Shown piece by piece: positions 16,541 through 25,602 of a DNA stretch of 64,000 nucleotides. Location of the stretch: positions 1-64,000 of the forward strand of contig CAIODU010000056.1 of assembly GCA_903857165.1 (NCBI GenBank). Reading direction: 5' to 3'. Made by a program: the position numbers and the translations under genes. Position 1 is the stretch's first letter; every line of letters starts with the position of its first letter. The notes under the pieces are model-generated. The model saw only the letters and a list, made by a program, of their open reading frames with translations, ran no database searches and was not told the DNA's origin. Source of the DNA: an uncultured Methylococcaceae bacterium (GTDB lineage: Bacteria > Pseudomonadota > Gammaproteobacteria > Methylococcales > Methylococcaceae).

Positions 16541-17890
16541 ATGACCAACCAAAACCTTTCCCAACGCGACCACGCCGTCCTCTGGCATCCTTGCACCCAG
16601 ATGAAGGATCATGAGCTTCAACCGGTCATCCCCATCCGCCGGGGGCAGGGCGTGTGGCTGGAGGATTTCGACGGCAAGCGTTACTTGGATGCCGTCAGTT
16701 CGTGGTGGGTGAACCTGTTCGGCCATGCCAATCCGTATATCAATGCCGCATTAAAAAATCAGTTGGAAAAGCTAGAGCACGTCCTCCTTGCCGGCTTCAC
16801 CCACGAACCCGCCGTCTGCCTGGCCGAGCGTCTCATTGCCTTGGCCCCGCCCGGATTAAGCCGCTGCTTCTTTGCCGACAACGGTTCCTCGGCTGTCGAG
16901 GTGGCACTGAAAATGAGCTTCCACTACTGGCGCAACTGCGGCCAAACCGGCAAGACCCGTTTCGTCACGCTGGAAAACAGCTACCATGGCGAGACTTTGG
17001 GCGCGTTGGCGGTGGGCGATGTGGCCCTGTACAAAAGCACCTACGCACCGCTGCTGATGCAAGCCATCATTGCGCCTTCACCGGATTGTCATCACCGCGA
17101 GCCGGGCGAGTCCTGGGCGGATTATTCAATCCGCCGTTTTGCAGGCATGGAGCGTATTTTGTCCGAACATGCCGGTGAGGTTTGCGCCGTCATCGTCGAG
17201 CCTTTGGTGCAGTGCGCCGGTTCCATGCGCATGTACGACCCGGTTTATCTAACCCGTCTGCGGGAAGCGTGCGACCGCTACGGTGTCCATCTGATTGCCG
17301 ATGAAATCGCCGTCGGTTTTGGTCGAACCGGTACGATGTTCGCCTGTGAGCAAGCCGGCATCACGCCTGATTTTCTCTGTCTATCAAAGGGCATCACCGG
17401 CGGTTACTTGCCTCTGTCCGCCGTGTTGACAGGGGAAACGGTTTATCAAGCGTTTTATGCAGATTACGCCACACAAAAAGCCTTCCTCCATTCCCATAGC
17501 TACACCGGCAATGCTTTGGCCTGCACCGCCGGGCTGGCCACCTTGGACTTGTTTGGGAAGGATGACGTGCTGAACCGCAACCGGGAACTGTCCCGCTTGA
17601 TGGGCGAGGCCGCAGCGCATTTTGCGGACCATCCCCACGTTGCCGAAGTGCGCCAGACCGGCATGATACTGGCTATTGAAATGGTCAAAAACAAACAAAC
17701 CCGTGAGCCTTTCGACTGGCGCGAACGTCGCGGCCTCACCGTTTACCGCCATGGCTTGGAACGTGGCGTGCTGCTGCGGCCTTTGGGCAATGTGGTCTAT
17801 TTCATGCCGCCTTATGTCATTACGCCGGAAGAGATTGATTTCATGGCGAAGGTGGCATGGGAAGGGGTTGATTTGGCGATACAAAATTAA
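16541..17890 (+). CDS. bioA: Adenosylmethionine-8-amino-7-oxononanoate aminotransferase
   Basis: WHPCTQMKDHE..RYLDAVSSWWVNLFGHANP..FFADNGSSAVEVALKM..LIADEIAVGFGRTGTMFACE. Confidence 0.97.
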   Translation: MTNQNLSQRDHAVLWHPCTQMKDHELQPVIPIRRGQGVWLEDFDGKRYLDAVSSWWVNLFGHANPYINAALKNQLEKLEHVLLAGFTHEPAVCLAERLIALAPPGLSRCFFADNGSSAVEVALKMSFHYWRNCGQTGKTRFVTLENSYHGETLGALAVGDVALYKSTYAPLLMQAIIAPSPDCHHREPGESWADYSIRRFAGMERILSEHAGEVCAVIVEPLVQCAGSMRMYDPVYLTRLREACDRYGVHLIADEIAVGFGRTGTMFACEQAGITPDFLCLSKGITGGYLPLSAVLTGETVYQAFYADYATQKAFLHSHSYTGNALACTAGLATLDLFGKDDVLNRNRELSRLMGEAAAHFADHPHVAEVRQTGMILAIEMVKNKQTREPFDWRERRGLTVYRHGLERGVLLRPLGNVVYFMPPYVITPEEIDFMAKVAWEGVDLAIQN

Positions 17891-17995
17891 ATTCTTCATT
17901 TAAGCATAGCAGTGTCTCTAGCCAGATTGTAAAGTATGGTGTAAAGTCTTGACTGTTTTTTTAACTAACACTTTCTCGATACCGAGGTAATTGTC

Positions 17996-18796
17996 ATGAG
18001 TGCTCCGTGGGGTAATGCGCCTATTTTTTATGCTTTGGCGCATGTCCAGTTCAATGCGATTCCTGCGATGGCGAAATATGCCCCCGAAATCGCAGATCGT
18101 TTGCGTCGTGCTGGCTACCCCGATGCACAAGAGGATAAACAATCTGTGGCGTCGTTCGACATGACTATCGGCGGAGACCCAGATGCTCAAAAAATGGATC
18201 GAAGGGAAGTGTTGCGTTGGCGGCTCTCAAATCGGGAAAAAACTGCCTGCTTCCTGTTGTCACAAGATGCCTTGATCTATCAGACCACGCACTACAGTGG
18301 GCGAGATGCCTTCTTCGCCGAACTGCAAAAGGGGCTGGAGGTGGTGCATAAGGTCGTTGGACTTGATTTTGTAGATCGCATTGGTTTGCGCTATCTAAAT
18401 TCCGTGTTGCCGTGCGAGGGAGAAACGCTGGATCAATATTTGATCCCTGAAGTCTTAGGATTAAGTGGAAAATTGAAGGATGGATTACAACAGGGTTTGG
18501 TTGAGGCAGTTGCGCAATTATCATATGGCATACTCGTGAGTCGTGCATATACTGTTGTATCACAGGGGGGGAATCCTCCTTTGCCACCTGAATTATTGCC
18601 CTTGCAGCTTGAGGTTCAGCCGCGTTTCAGCCCACGTAATGGCTTTATAACCGTTCTCGATAACGACTGTTTTATCCAGAAGAGGGACGCATTTTCTTTG
18701 TCAAGTATTGTGGCAACACTGCAAAAATTACGTGAAGGCATTGGTCTCGCTTTTGATTGTTCATTTACTCCATTTGCACAGGATCGCTGGAAATGA
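17996..18796 (+). CDS. TIGR04255-like family protein
   Basis: MSAPWGNAPIFYALAHVQFNAIPAMAKYAPEIADRLRRAGYPD..IGLRYLNSV. Confidence 0.7.
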   Translation: MSAPWGNAPIFYALAHVQFNAIPAMAKYAPEIADRLRRAGYPDAQEDKQSVASFDMTIGGDPDAQKMDRREVLRWRLSNREKTACFLLSQDALIYQTTHYSGRDAFFAELQKGLEVVHKVVGLDFVDRIGLRYLNSVLPCEGETLDQYLIPEVLGLSGKLKDGLQQGLVEAVAQLSYGILVSRAYTVVSQGGNPPLPPELLPLQLEVQPRFSPRNGFITVLDNDCFIQKRDAFSLSSIVATLQKLREGIGLAFDCSFTPFAQDRWK

Positions 18797-19521
18797 CAAA
18801 CATAATACTCTCTACAGAGAACCTGTACCCCCGCAGTGGCGATATATCCAAGTCCTATCCACGGTATATCCACACGCATGAATCTCCTATGCAGGAGAAG
18901 CTAGATTATTTCAGTGCGCCATTTGAGCTTGTTTCCCGTATTGGTGTTACCGCATTAATCTGTACAAGTCTGGGTTCTGGTGCGATGCATGGCCTGACCC
19001 TGACTGAAGATGGATTGCGTGAAGCACTCCGCCGTAACCGTGCCAGCTTAATTCATCATTCGGTCGGGAATAAAGATCGGGCCACAAAGAGTGAAGAAGT
19101 TGAAAGTCGCACACTAACTGAACAACTGCGCGATATTCGCAAGGCGTTTGGTCTGAATGCGAGCGATTTGGCGACCTTGATCGGTGTCTCTCGCCCCACT
19201 CTCTACACATGGCTGGATGGTCAAGCACCTAAATCAGCAGAGGCAGTGGAGCACATTTTCAGTCTCTCCAAGGTGGCAGACGACTTCGCCAGCCTTGGCT
19301 TGCGCCGACCTGATAACCTAGTCAAGCGCCCTATGTTTGAAAACGGCGCATCGCTTTTTGGCTTGCTCCAGCAGGGCAAGGACATTCACAACCGATTTGA
19401 GGCCTTGCGTACCCTAGACGAAAAAGAGGCAACGAGTCGCGGTAAGATTCGTGGGTCTGATAAGTCGATTATTTCGCTGGATGAAGCGGCTTCAGAAAGT
19501 GTCCCGGCATATTCGGAGTGA
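18793..19521 (+). CDS. HTH (XRE-like) protein
   Basis: LRDIRKAFGLNASDLATLIGVSRPTLYTWLDGQAPKSAEAVEHIFSLSKVAD; ATGA overlap with the upstream gene. Confidence 0.7.
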   Translation: MTNIILSTENLYPRSGDISKSYPRYIHTHESPMQEKLDYFSAPFELVSRIGVTALICTSLGSGAMHGLTLTEDGLREALRRNRASLIHHSVGNKDRATKSEEVESRTLTEQLRDIRKAFGLNASDLATLIGVSRPTLYTWLDGQAPKSAEAVEHIFSLSKVADDFASLGLRRPDNLVKRPMFENGASLFGLLQQGKDIHNRFEALRTLDEKEATSRGKIRGSDKSIISLDEAASESVPAYSE

Positions 19522-19531
19522 GGATCATTGA

Positions 19532-20422
19532 ATGGATGCAATGATCCGGGTTTGGAAGACCTTGGTGCAAAGAGCTAAACTACTCTTAAATTCATGTATT
19601 TTCATGAATTTAAGACAAAATCAACCTATTGAGCCATCATGGAGTCAAGATACACTTTACCGACAAGGTTCCGTGTTATCAAGCGATGTCGCAGTCTGTT
19701 GCCTAGGAATAACCAATGGTGATGAATTTGCTGTGGTCGTTTCGCATGATTGCGACATAACTAACGCTGTCATAACGGAGGGAGCCATGAAGGAGCCTTT
19801 TGTTGAAGCCATTATTGCCCGAGCCGTTGATCGCATGGATGGCAACTGTTCCCAAGCTAAGAATTCGCGATTGTTGCATATTGAGTTTGCACGGAATAAC
19901 CAATCCTGCTTCATGGAGTTGGTCGCCACGGAAAAGCGGACAATTGGCAAAATTGCCCTGGTCAACTCAGCCCCTGATAGTTCATTCAGCTTATCTGATA
20001 GCAACCGACAGATTCTTCAAAGATGGCTGGCTGCGCGCTATCGGCGTCATGCCTTTCCAGACACCCTTAATCACCGTTTGGGGCTGGCATTTGACAAGAA
20101 ACTCAAACAGTCTGCTGACGAAATCATGGCTGTATTCATCAATTATGAACCGCGCAATAAGGAGTTACCTGAAAACGAGCCTTATGAATTATGGGTATAT
20201 GTCGTAGCTGACACCACCAAGTGGGAAAGCATCGAGAAAGCCGGGGCTATAACTCAAAAACTTAAGGAAGGACTGGACAAGCTGAAAGGGCTGGACATCG
20301 TCGAATGCAAGGCAGTGGCTGACACTGAATTTACACTGGCCGACACCCGCAGAACAATTGAATTTCGACTGGAACACCTTAGCCTCCGCCGCGAACCGTT
20401 CGGCGCAATTGCCGAACACTGA
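19532..20422 (+). CDS. Uncharacterised protein with VVVSHDCDI motif
   Basis: Complete ORF directly downstream of the HTH gene: LYRQGSVLSSDVAVCCLGITNGDEFAVVVSHDCDITNA. Confidence 0.55.
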   Translation: MDAMIRVWKTLVQRAKLLLNSCIFMNLRQNQPIEPSWSQDTLYRQGSVLSSDVAVCCLGITNGDEFAVVVSHDCDITNAVITEGAMKEPFVEAIIARAVDRMDGNCSQAKNSRLLHIEFARNNQSCFMELVATEKRTIGKIALVNSAPDSSFSLSDSNRQILQRWLAARYRRHAFPDTLNHRLGLAFDKKLKQSADEIMAVFINYEPRNKELPENEPYELWVYVVADTTKWESIEKAGAITQKLKEGLDKLKGLDIVECKAVADTEFTLADTRRTIEFRLEHLSLRREPFGAIAEH

Positions 20423-20432
20423 ACGAACCCCC

Positions 20433-21164
20433 ATGCGCATTTCCCGATTCTTTCTACCCCAACCGTTAAACTCTGGAGCGACTATTCACCTTGAAGAGGA
20501 AAGCGCCCATTATGTCCGCACTGTATTGCGCCTGAAAAAAGGGGCGGATTTGATTGTTTTCAACGGGGAGGGCGGGGAATACCCGGCCACACTGCTTGAA
20601 GCCCACAAGGAAGCCGTCAGTGTCCAGTTAGGTGAGTTCAACCCACGCGAAACGGAATCGCCGCTTATCATTTCCTTGGGGCTAGGCATCTCGCGTAGCG
20701 AACGCATGGACTTGGCAATCCAAAAAGCGGTGGAATTGGGTGTTTCATCCATCACACCCTTGCTTGCCGAGCGTTGCGTGGTGCAACTGGACGACCCTGC
20801 GCGCAAGGGCCAGCGCTTGCGCCACTGGCGCAAAGTCGTCCAAGGCGCTTGCGAACAATGCGGGCGCAACCGCCCCCCGCCGATTTTTGAGCCGGTGAAA
20901 TTGGAAGACTGGGTTACTTGCCAGGCCGGGCTGCGACTGTTCCTAGACCCCGGCGGGACAAAGACATTGCGCGAACTGCCTCAGCCGGAAGGTGCTGTGT
21001 GCCTGTTGACAGGGCCGGAGGGCGGATTCAGCGGACACGAACGAAAAATTGCCTTGGCAGCGGATTTTTTCGCCCTGCGGCTGGGTCCTCGTGTCCTGCG
21101 CACTGAAACGGCGGCCTTGGCGACCGTTTCGGCCATTCAAACGCTGTGGGGGGATTTGGGGTGA
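20433..21164 (+). CDS. rsmE: 16S rRNA (uracil1498-N3)-methyltransferase
   Basis: MRISRFFLPQPL..AHYVRTVLRLKKG..LLTGPEGGFSGHE..LGPRVLRTETAALATVSAIQ. Confidence 0.96.
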   Translation: MRISRFFLPQPLNSGATIHLEEESAHYVRTVLRLKKGADLIVFNGEGGEYPATLLEAHKEAVSVQLGEFNPRETESPLIISLGLGISRSERMDLAIQKAVELGVSSITPLLAERCVVQLDDPARKGQRLRHWRKVVQGACEQCGRNRPPPIFEPVKLEDWVTCQAGLRLFLDPGGTKTLRELPQPEGAVCLLTGPEGGFSGHERKIALAADFFALRLGPRVLRTETAALATVSAIQTLWGDLG

Positions 21165-21177
21165 TAAAGCAGTTTTG

Positions 21178-21415
21178 GGTTTTTCCACTTAGACAATTCG
21201 ATAAGCGTACCGGACAAGGCCGACTGGCTCACTGCCGAAATCCTGCATTGCCGCCTAGAGTATGAATCCGTGCATTTGTGGAAAATTGGCTGGATCAACC
21301 GGTCCCATCGGGTCAAGGACGATGTCTTGCGCGAGTCGCGGGACTTGCATCTTTACGCTTTGCGGGACGTTTGCAAGCGCGATGATTTTGGCGAAGAAAT
21401 GATGGGGCGCACATG
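21178..21415 (+). pseudogene. 5'-truncated gene fragment coupled to the TPR gene by ATGA
   Basis: Open frame ..SISVPDKADWLTAEILHCRLEYESVHLWKIGWINRSHRVKDDVLRESRDLHLYALRDVCKRDDFGEEMMGRT* without an upstream ATG. Confidence 0.4.
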
Positions 21416-23851
21416 ATCGAACGTTGGCGAGCCGCCTTTAAGGCTGACCCAAAACAAGCCATCACCGATTTGTTCAGCGGCAGGGCGGGTTTGGGTGCTG
21501 GCTTGCGGCTGGACATCCCCGAATTGCTGTATCAAGAATTCCCCGACATGCCCGGACTGTCCGGCGAGCGCGAAGCCTTGGATGGTGCTTTGCTAGGCTG
21601 GCTGGTGGCGATGCGCAAGGACTATGCGGCCCAAGTCAAGCGGCTAGGGTTTGGCGTTTACAGCCTACGCTTGTGCGATGCGCTGTCTGCTGCGCAATTG
21701 CTGGCACTGCCGCGCACGATTTATCACATCCGGCAAACCTTGGGCGCGTGGCTGGACAGCCTGGTCCCGTTGCGGCTGGCCCCGGAGCGCGACCCGGCGC
21801 TGGAATGCTGGCGTTTGCTGACCCTGCGCCAAACTGATGCCGCCCACACTGCGGCTTGGCTGCGGCTGGCGGCGGATACGCGCCCGGAATATCTTAGCGT
21901 GGCCCTGGCTGGCCTGCAACGTCTGCCCAACCAAGGCGATGCCCGCCTCAACCAAGTGTTGATGGTGACGGCCCTGTTGCACCATGCCGCCCGTGATAGT
22001 GACCTTGATGCGGCTTATGAATTTTTCACGCAACGCTATTCCGCTTTGCGTGGATTTTACCCCGCAGGGCCGGATCATTGGCAAGCGGTGCTGGACGATG
22101 CGCTCAAAGGATTCCAGAACCACGCCAAAAAGCTACCAACGGCACGAGCCTTGATTGCACAAATCAACGCCGCACCCAAGCCCAAGCAGCGAAAAAAGCC
22201 GCCAGTGGTGACGGAGAGAGTGCGTCCTTCCGATAGAGGTGAGAATGAACAATTACTGCGGGATATTCGACAGACTAGGCAATCCGGCGATAGCCTGGCC
22301 GAACGGTTGTTCATGATTTTGCAACAAAACCACCACTACTCTGATGCAACCGGGGACAGCTATTATTTTGTGCATACCCTTAGCAACCACGGCACCCAAT
22401 TATTGAAACGCCATCGCTTAAGTGCTGGGAGTTTGGGCCGCTTGTCGAGGATGATAGAACGTGGCTTGGACTGTGAACCGATGAATCCGTTTATGTGGAT
22501 GCTGTGGGCGAATACGCTGGCCCACCAACAACACCGGGATGCGCAGGAATGGGTGTTACAGGAAACCGCACGGTTGTTTCCGGGCGATGAACCCTCGCGG
22601 GTGGAACTGGCGCGGCTGTTGATCCAGCGCGGGGAAGACCGTTGGGACGAAGCCGAGCGTTGGCTGCGGGAAGTGACCGAGTTTAGCCCCAATGATGAAC
22701 ACTCACGGGTGGAACTGGCGCGGCTGTTGATCCAGCGAGGGGAAGACCGTTGGGACGAGGCCGAGCGTTGGCTGCGGGAAGTGACCGAGTTTAGCCCCAA
22801 TAATGAACCCTCACGGGTGGAACTGGCGCGGCTGTTGATCCGGCAGGGTGTTGACCGTTGGGACGAGGCCGAGCGTTGGCTGCGGGAAGTGACCGGGTTT
22901 AGCACCAATCACGAACCCTCTCGGGTGGTGTTGGCGAGGCTGTGGGCTAGGCAAGGCAAACGTACTGAAGCCATCGAACTGCTGGAGGTGTTCTTGGCCC
23001 GTTATCCGCAAAACTCCACTGCTCGTGATTTTCTGGAAAAACTCCAACCCGGGATTGACGCTCAGTTTGACGAACACGCTGAGGACGACTTGGATTCAGA
23101 GGCTTCGCCGCCATTTGATCGCCCCCCTCCTAACCTCCCCCCGTTGAGGGGAGGAACTAATTCAACAGCAGTAGGCCGGAATAAGCCCGCTTTAGTGGGC
23201 GTTTCCGGCAAACCGACAGGCCAAACGCCGGAAACAGTCGTTGCACGACCTTATTCCGGCCTACATCCAAACCTTAATTCAACAGTATCACCCCCAGATG
23301 GGGCAGGGCTTGCCACGACCTCACTGGACTGGGCCGGGGGCGAGGTGGCGGAATCCGGTTTGCTAAACGAACTGGCACGCCGGGGAGGTTTGCAGAGCGA
23401 GTTTCACCGCGCCCTCGCGGCCAAGGCCGGCAACCCCGACACCGCATTGATCGACGCGGCAGCAGCTAATGGCGATGCCTTGGCCGGCTTGTTCCGTCAG
23501 TGGCTATCGCCAGACTTCAGCGCAGAACCGCCGCCCCATGCTTGGGCATGGCGGGCTTGCCGTTTGTATCAAACCGCAGCAGCGGAGCAGGATTGGCAAG
23601 AACTGGAACGGGATTGCAATGAATTCTTGGTGGAAACCCGCTTTCTACACTTACAAACAATGCAGCAAGCAGATGAACGGGAGGATCAAGCCCGCCGGTT
23701 TCACAAGCGCTTCATCGAACCGGCGGGCGCTAAGGGCTTGACACCGTTGGAGCAGTTCATGGCGGAAACCCTGGACCGCCCGCCTTCACCTGAACTTGCC
23801 CTAGCCGTGCTGTCCAGCGCCGCCGTCGGCGCACCGCAATTCCTTAGGTGA
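21413..23851 (+). CDS. Large TPR-repeat protein
   Basis: 812 aa; repeats EPSRVELARLLIQRGEDRWDEAERWLREVTEFSPND. Confidence 0.8.
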   Translation: MIERWRAAFKADPKQAITDLFSGRAGLGAGLRLDIPELLYQEFPDMPGLSGEREALDGALLGWLVAMRKDYAAQVKRLGFGVYSLRLCDALSAAQLLALPRTIYHIRQTLGAWLDSLVPLRLAPERDPALECWRLLTLRQTDAAHTAAWLRLAADTRPEYLSVALAGLQRLPNQGDARLNQVLMVTALLHHAARDSDLDAAYEFFTQRYSALRGFYPAGPDHWQAVLDDALKGFQNHAKKLPTARALIAQINAAPKPKQRKKPPVVTERVRPSDRGENEQLLRDIRQTRQSGDSLAERLFMILQQNHHYSDATGDSYYFVHTLSNHGTQLLKRHRLSAGSLGRLSRMIERGLDCEPMNPFMWMLWANTLAHQQHRDAQEWVLQETARLFPGDEPSRVELARLLIQRGEDRWDEAERWLREVTEFSPNDEHSRVELARLLIQRGEDRWDEAERWLREVTEFSPNNEPSRVELARLLIRQGVDRWDEAERWLREVTGFSTNHEPSRVVLARLWARQGKRTEAIELLEVFLARYPQNSTARDFLEKLQPGIDAQFDEHAEDDLDSEASPPFDRPPPNLPPLRGGTNSTAVGRNKPALVGVSGKPTGQTPETVVARPYSGLHPNLNSTVSPPDGAGLATTSLDWAGGEVAESGLLNELARRGGLQSEFHRALAAKAGNPDTALIDAAAANGDALAGLFRQWLSPDFSAEPPPHAWAWRACRLYQTAAAEQDWQELERDCNEFLVETRFLHLQTMQQADEREDQARRFHKRFIEPAGAKGLTPLEQFMAETLDRPPSPELALAVLSSAAVGAPQFLR
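22589..22912 (+). repeat. Three tandem 108-bp near-identical coding repeats plus degenerate fourth
   Basis: GAACxCTCxCGGGTGGAACTGGCGCGG starts at 22589, 22697, 22805; divergent copy at 22913. Confidence 0.9.
23158..23287. repeat. MITE/REP-like palindromic insert inside the TPR ORF
   Basis: TAATTCAACAG..GTAGGCCGGAATAAG ... CTTATTCCGGCCTAC..TTAATTCAACAG; frame stays open through it. Confidence 0.75.
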
Positions 23852-24322
23852 TTTCCAATAACGAACCCACCAAAAGAATCGTCCACGAAAAACACGAAAG
23901 GCACGAACAAGACATGCTTTTGTTCGTGTTTTTCGTGCCTTTCGTGGACTCTATTTTTTGCCTGCGTATCAGATTTTTGATGGGATGTTCTTTCTCAGGA
24001 ATCACCTTAGGCACTGGATACCGGCATCCTAAGCCGGTATGACGAAGTTCTCGGCACTGGCCGAAGAACCTTGCTAATCGGGATCCCTTATATGCGGTTA
24101 AGATGATTTCAGGCATCTTGCCAAGCTGAAGGTGGGAGAGTGTGAATTGGCTCGAGTAGGCAAGCTGCTGAATCGATTGCCCACGCGGAAAACTTATGGC
24201 TTGTTGGATGCCTGATGTAAGGCGGGCGGCTTGCTTGCCTTGGCTTTGTTAGCCGTCCGCCTAGTTTGATTAACGCTGTTTAACTGACGCCATGCCGGTG
24301 GGACATTATCGCAAGTTTTGGG

Positions 24323-24544
24323 TTACTTGCGTAATTCCTGATCCCGGTAATGGGCGTCCACCCAGCAACGCGGAAGTTCTTCGCCAGATGGGAAGAGTAG
24401 GTTTGTCTTGGGGAACTTGTCAGCTTCCCCCATCTCTTCGCCATAATGCAACCGACCGACCACGCTGGCATGGGTGGGGTTGAACAGATCATTGAGGCTT
24501 AACACCTCGACCAAATGGCCTTCACTTTTTTGTTTGAGAAACAT
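24323..24544 (-). CDS. Small conserved hypothetical protein
   Basis: MFLKQKSEGHLVEVLSLNDLFNPTHASVVGRLHYGEEMGEADKFPKTNLLFPSGEELPRCWVDAHYRDQELRK. Confidence 0.6.
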   Translation of the reverse strand: MFLKQKSEGHLVEVLSLNDLFNPTHASVVGRLHYGEEMGEADKFPKTNLLFPSGEELPRCWVDAHYRDQELRK

Positions 24545-24691
24545 GGCTGTCACTCCTCTTTTACATAAAAGCACGGGTTCACTTTGAACTCCACTTACGC
24601 AGCGGATTAGACAATAGTATCGTTCCAAAATTCGCTGCCCATTCCCGTTATAATTGACGTTTTTCCGCCTTCGACAGAAAAATTATTTATC

Positions 24692-25507
24692 ATGGAACAA
24701 CTACCTCAAGAAGGGTTGGCGCTGATTCTGCTGGTATTCGTACTCGGCATGAAGCATGGCCTGGATGCAGACCATTTGGCCACCATCGACGGGATGACCC
24801 GCTATAATGCGCCCGTCAACCCGGCATTGGCCCGCTTCTGTGGCGTTTTATTCTCATTGGGTCATGGTGCCGTGGTCGTGGCTGTCGCCACCTTTGCCAG
24901 TTGGGCCGCCAAAACCTGGACAGCCCCGGAATGGATGGAAAGCTTCGGCGTTATTACCTCTATTTTTTTCCTGTCCTTGCTCGGTTGCGCCAACCTGCTT
25001 GCCGTCCTGCGAACCCCTGCCAATCAGATCGTGCAACCCGTGGGGGTGAAGGGTCGATTTCTCGGCAGTCTGCAAAGGGCTGGCAGCCCCTCCATCATCG
25101 CTTTGGTGGGTGCATTGTTCGCGTTGTCTTTTGACACCATGAGCCAGGCGGCTTTGTTCGCGCTCAGCGCCCGGCAGGAAGGGGAATTCTGGCGCGCGCC
25201 GTTGCTGGGAGGGATTTTCATGTTTGGAATGTTGGTGACTGACGGGCTCAATGGCCTTTGGATATCACGGGTGTTACGCCGGGCGGATAGGATGGCCATC
25301 ATTGCCTCGCGGGTCATGGGCTTGACCGTCGCCACACTCAGCCTGGCGGTGGCAGCCTTGGGCGCGGCAAAATATTGTTCACCCGCCATTGGCGGTTTGA
25401 TGGAAGGCTTGGAGATGCAAACCGGCCTGGCCGTTTTTGCCGCCGTGTGCATTGCCCTTGCGGCAGGGATGCTGCTTTCCCATCGGCGGGCGGACAAAGT
25501 TGCCTGA
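24692..25507 (+). CDS. HoxN/HupN/NixA-type nickel/cobalt transporter
   Basis: LGMKHGLDADHLATIDGMTR, FSLGHGAVV, LFALSFDTMSQAALFAL. Confidence 0.9.
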   Translation: MEQLPQEGLALILLVFVLGMKHGLDADHLATIDGMTRYNAPVNPALARFCGVLFSLGHGAVVVAVATFASWAAKTWTAPEWMESFGVITSIFFLSLLGCANLLAVLRTPANQIVQPVGVKGRFLGSLQRAGSPSIIALVGALFALSFDTMSQAALFALSARQEGEFWRAPLLGGIFMFGMLVTDGLNGLWISRVLRRADRMAIIASRVMGLTVATLSLAVAALGAAKYCSPAIGGLMEGLEMQTGLAVFAAVCIALAAGMLLSHRRADKVA

Positions 25508-25602
25508 CCGTAAATCCACCCAATTATGATCGGCTTATACCGCTTTATAACTTGCCGACGACTTGGCCGGCAGTTTTTTCAAGCATTGTGGAGATCACCT
25601 TA

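Noticed and set aside
22363-22908. Minus-strand Ser/Arg-rich repeat ORF
   Set aside because: Antisense of the 108-bp TPR repeats, not an independent gene.
23880-23950. CACGAAAAACACGAAAGGCACGAACAA..TTGTTCGTGTTTTTCGTGCCTTTCGTGG as a functional terminator/attenuator
   Set aside because: The arms are only imperfect complements (blocks permuted) with no clear T-tract geometry; probably a common short repeat.
24200-24270. GGCGGGCGGCTTG..AGCCGTCCGCC with GTTAG as attC
   Set aside because: A simple hairpin; the R-box pair RYYYAAC/GTTRRRY is absent.
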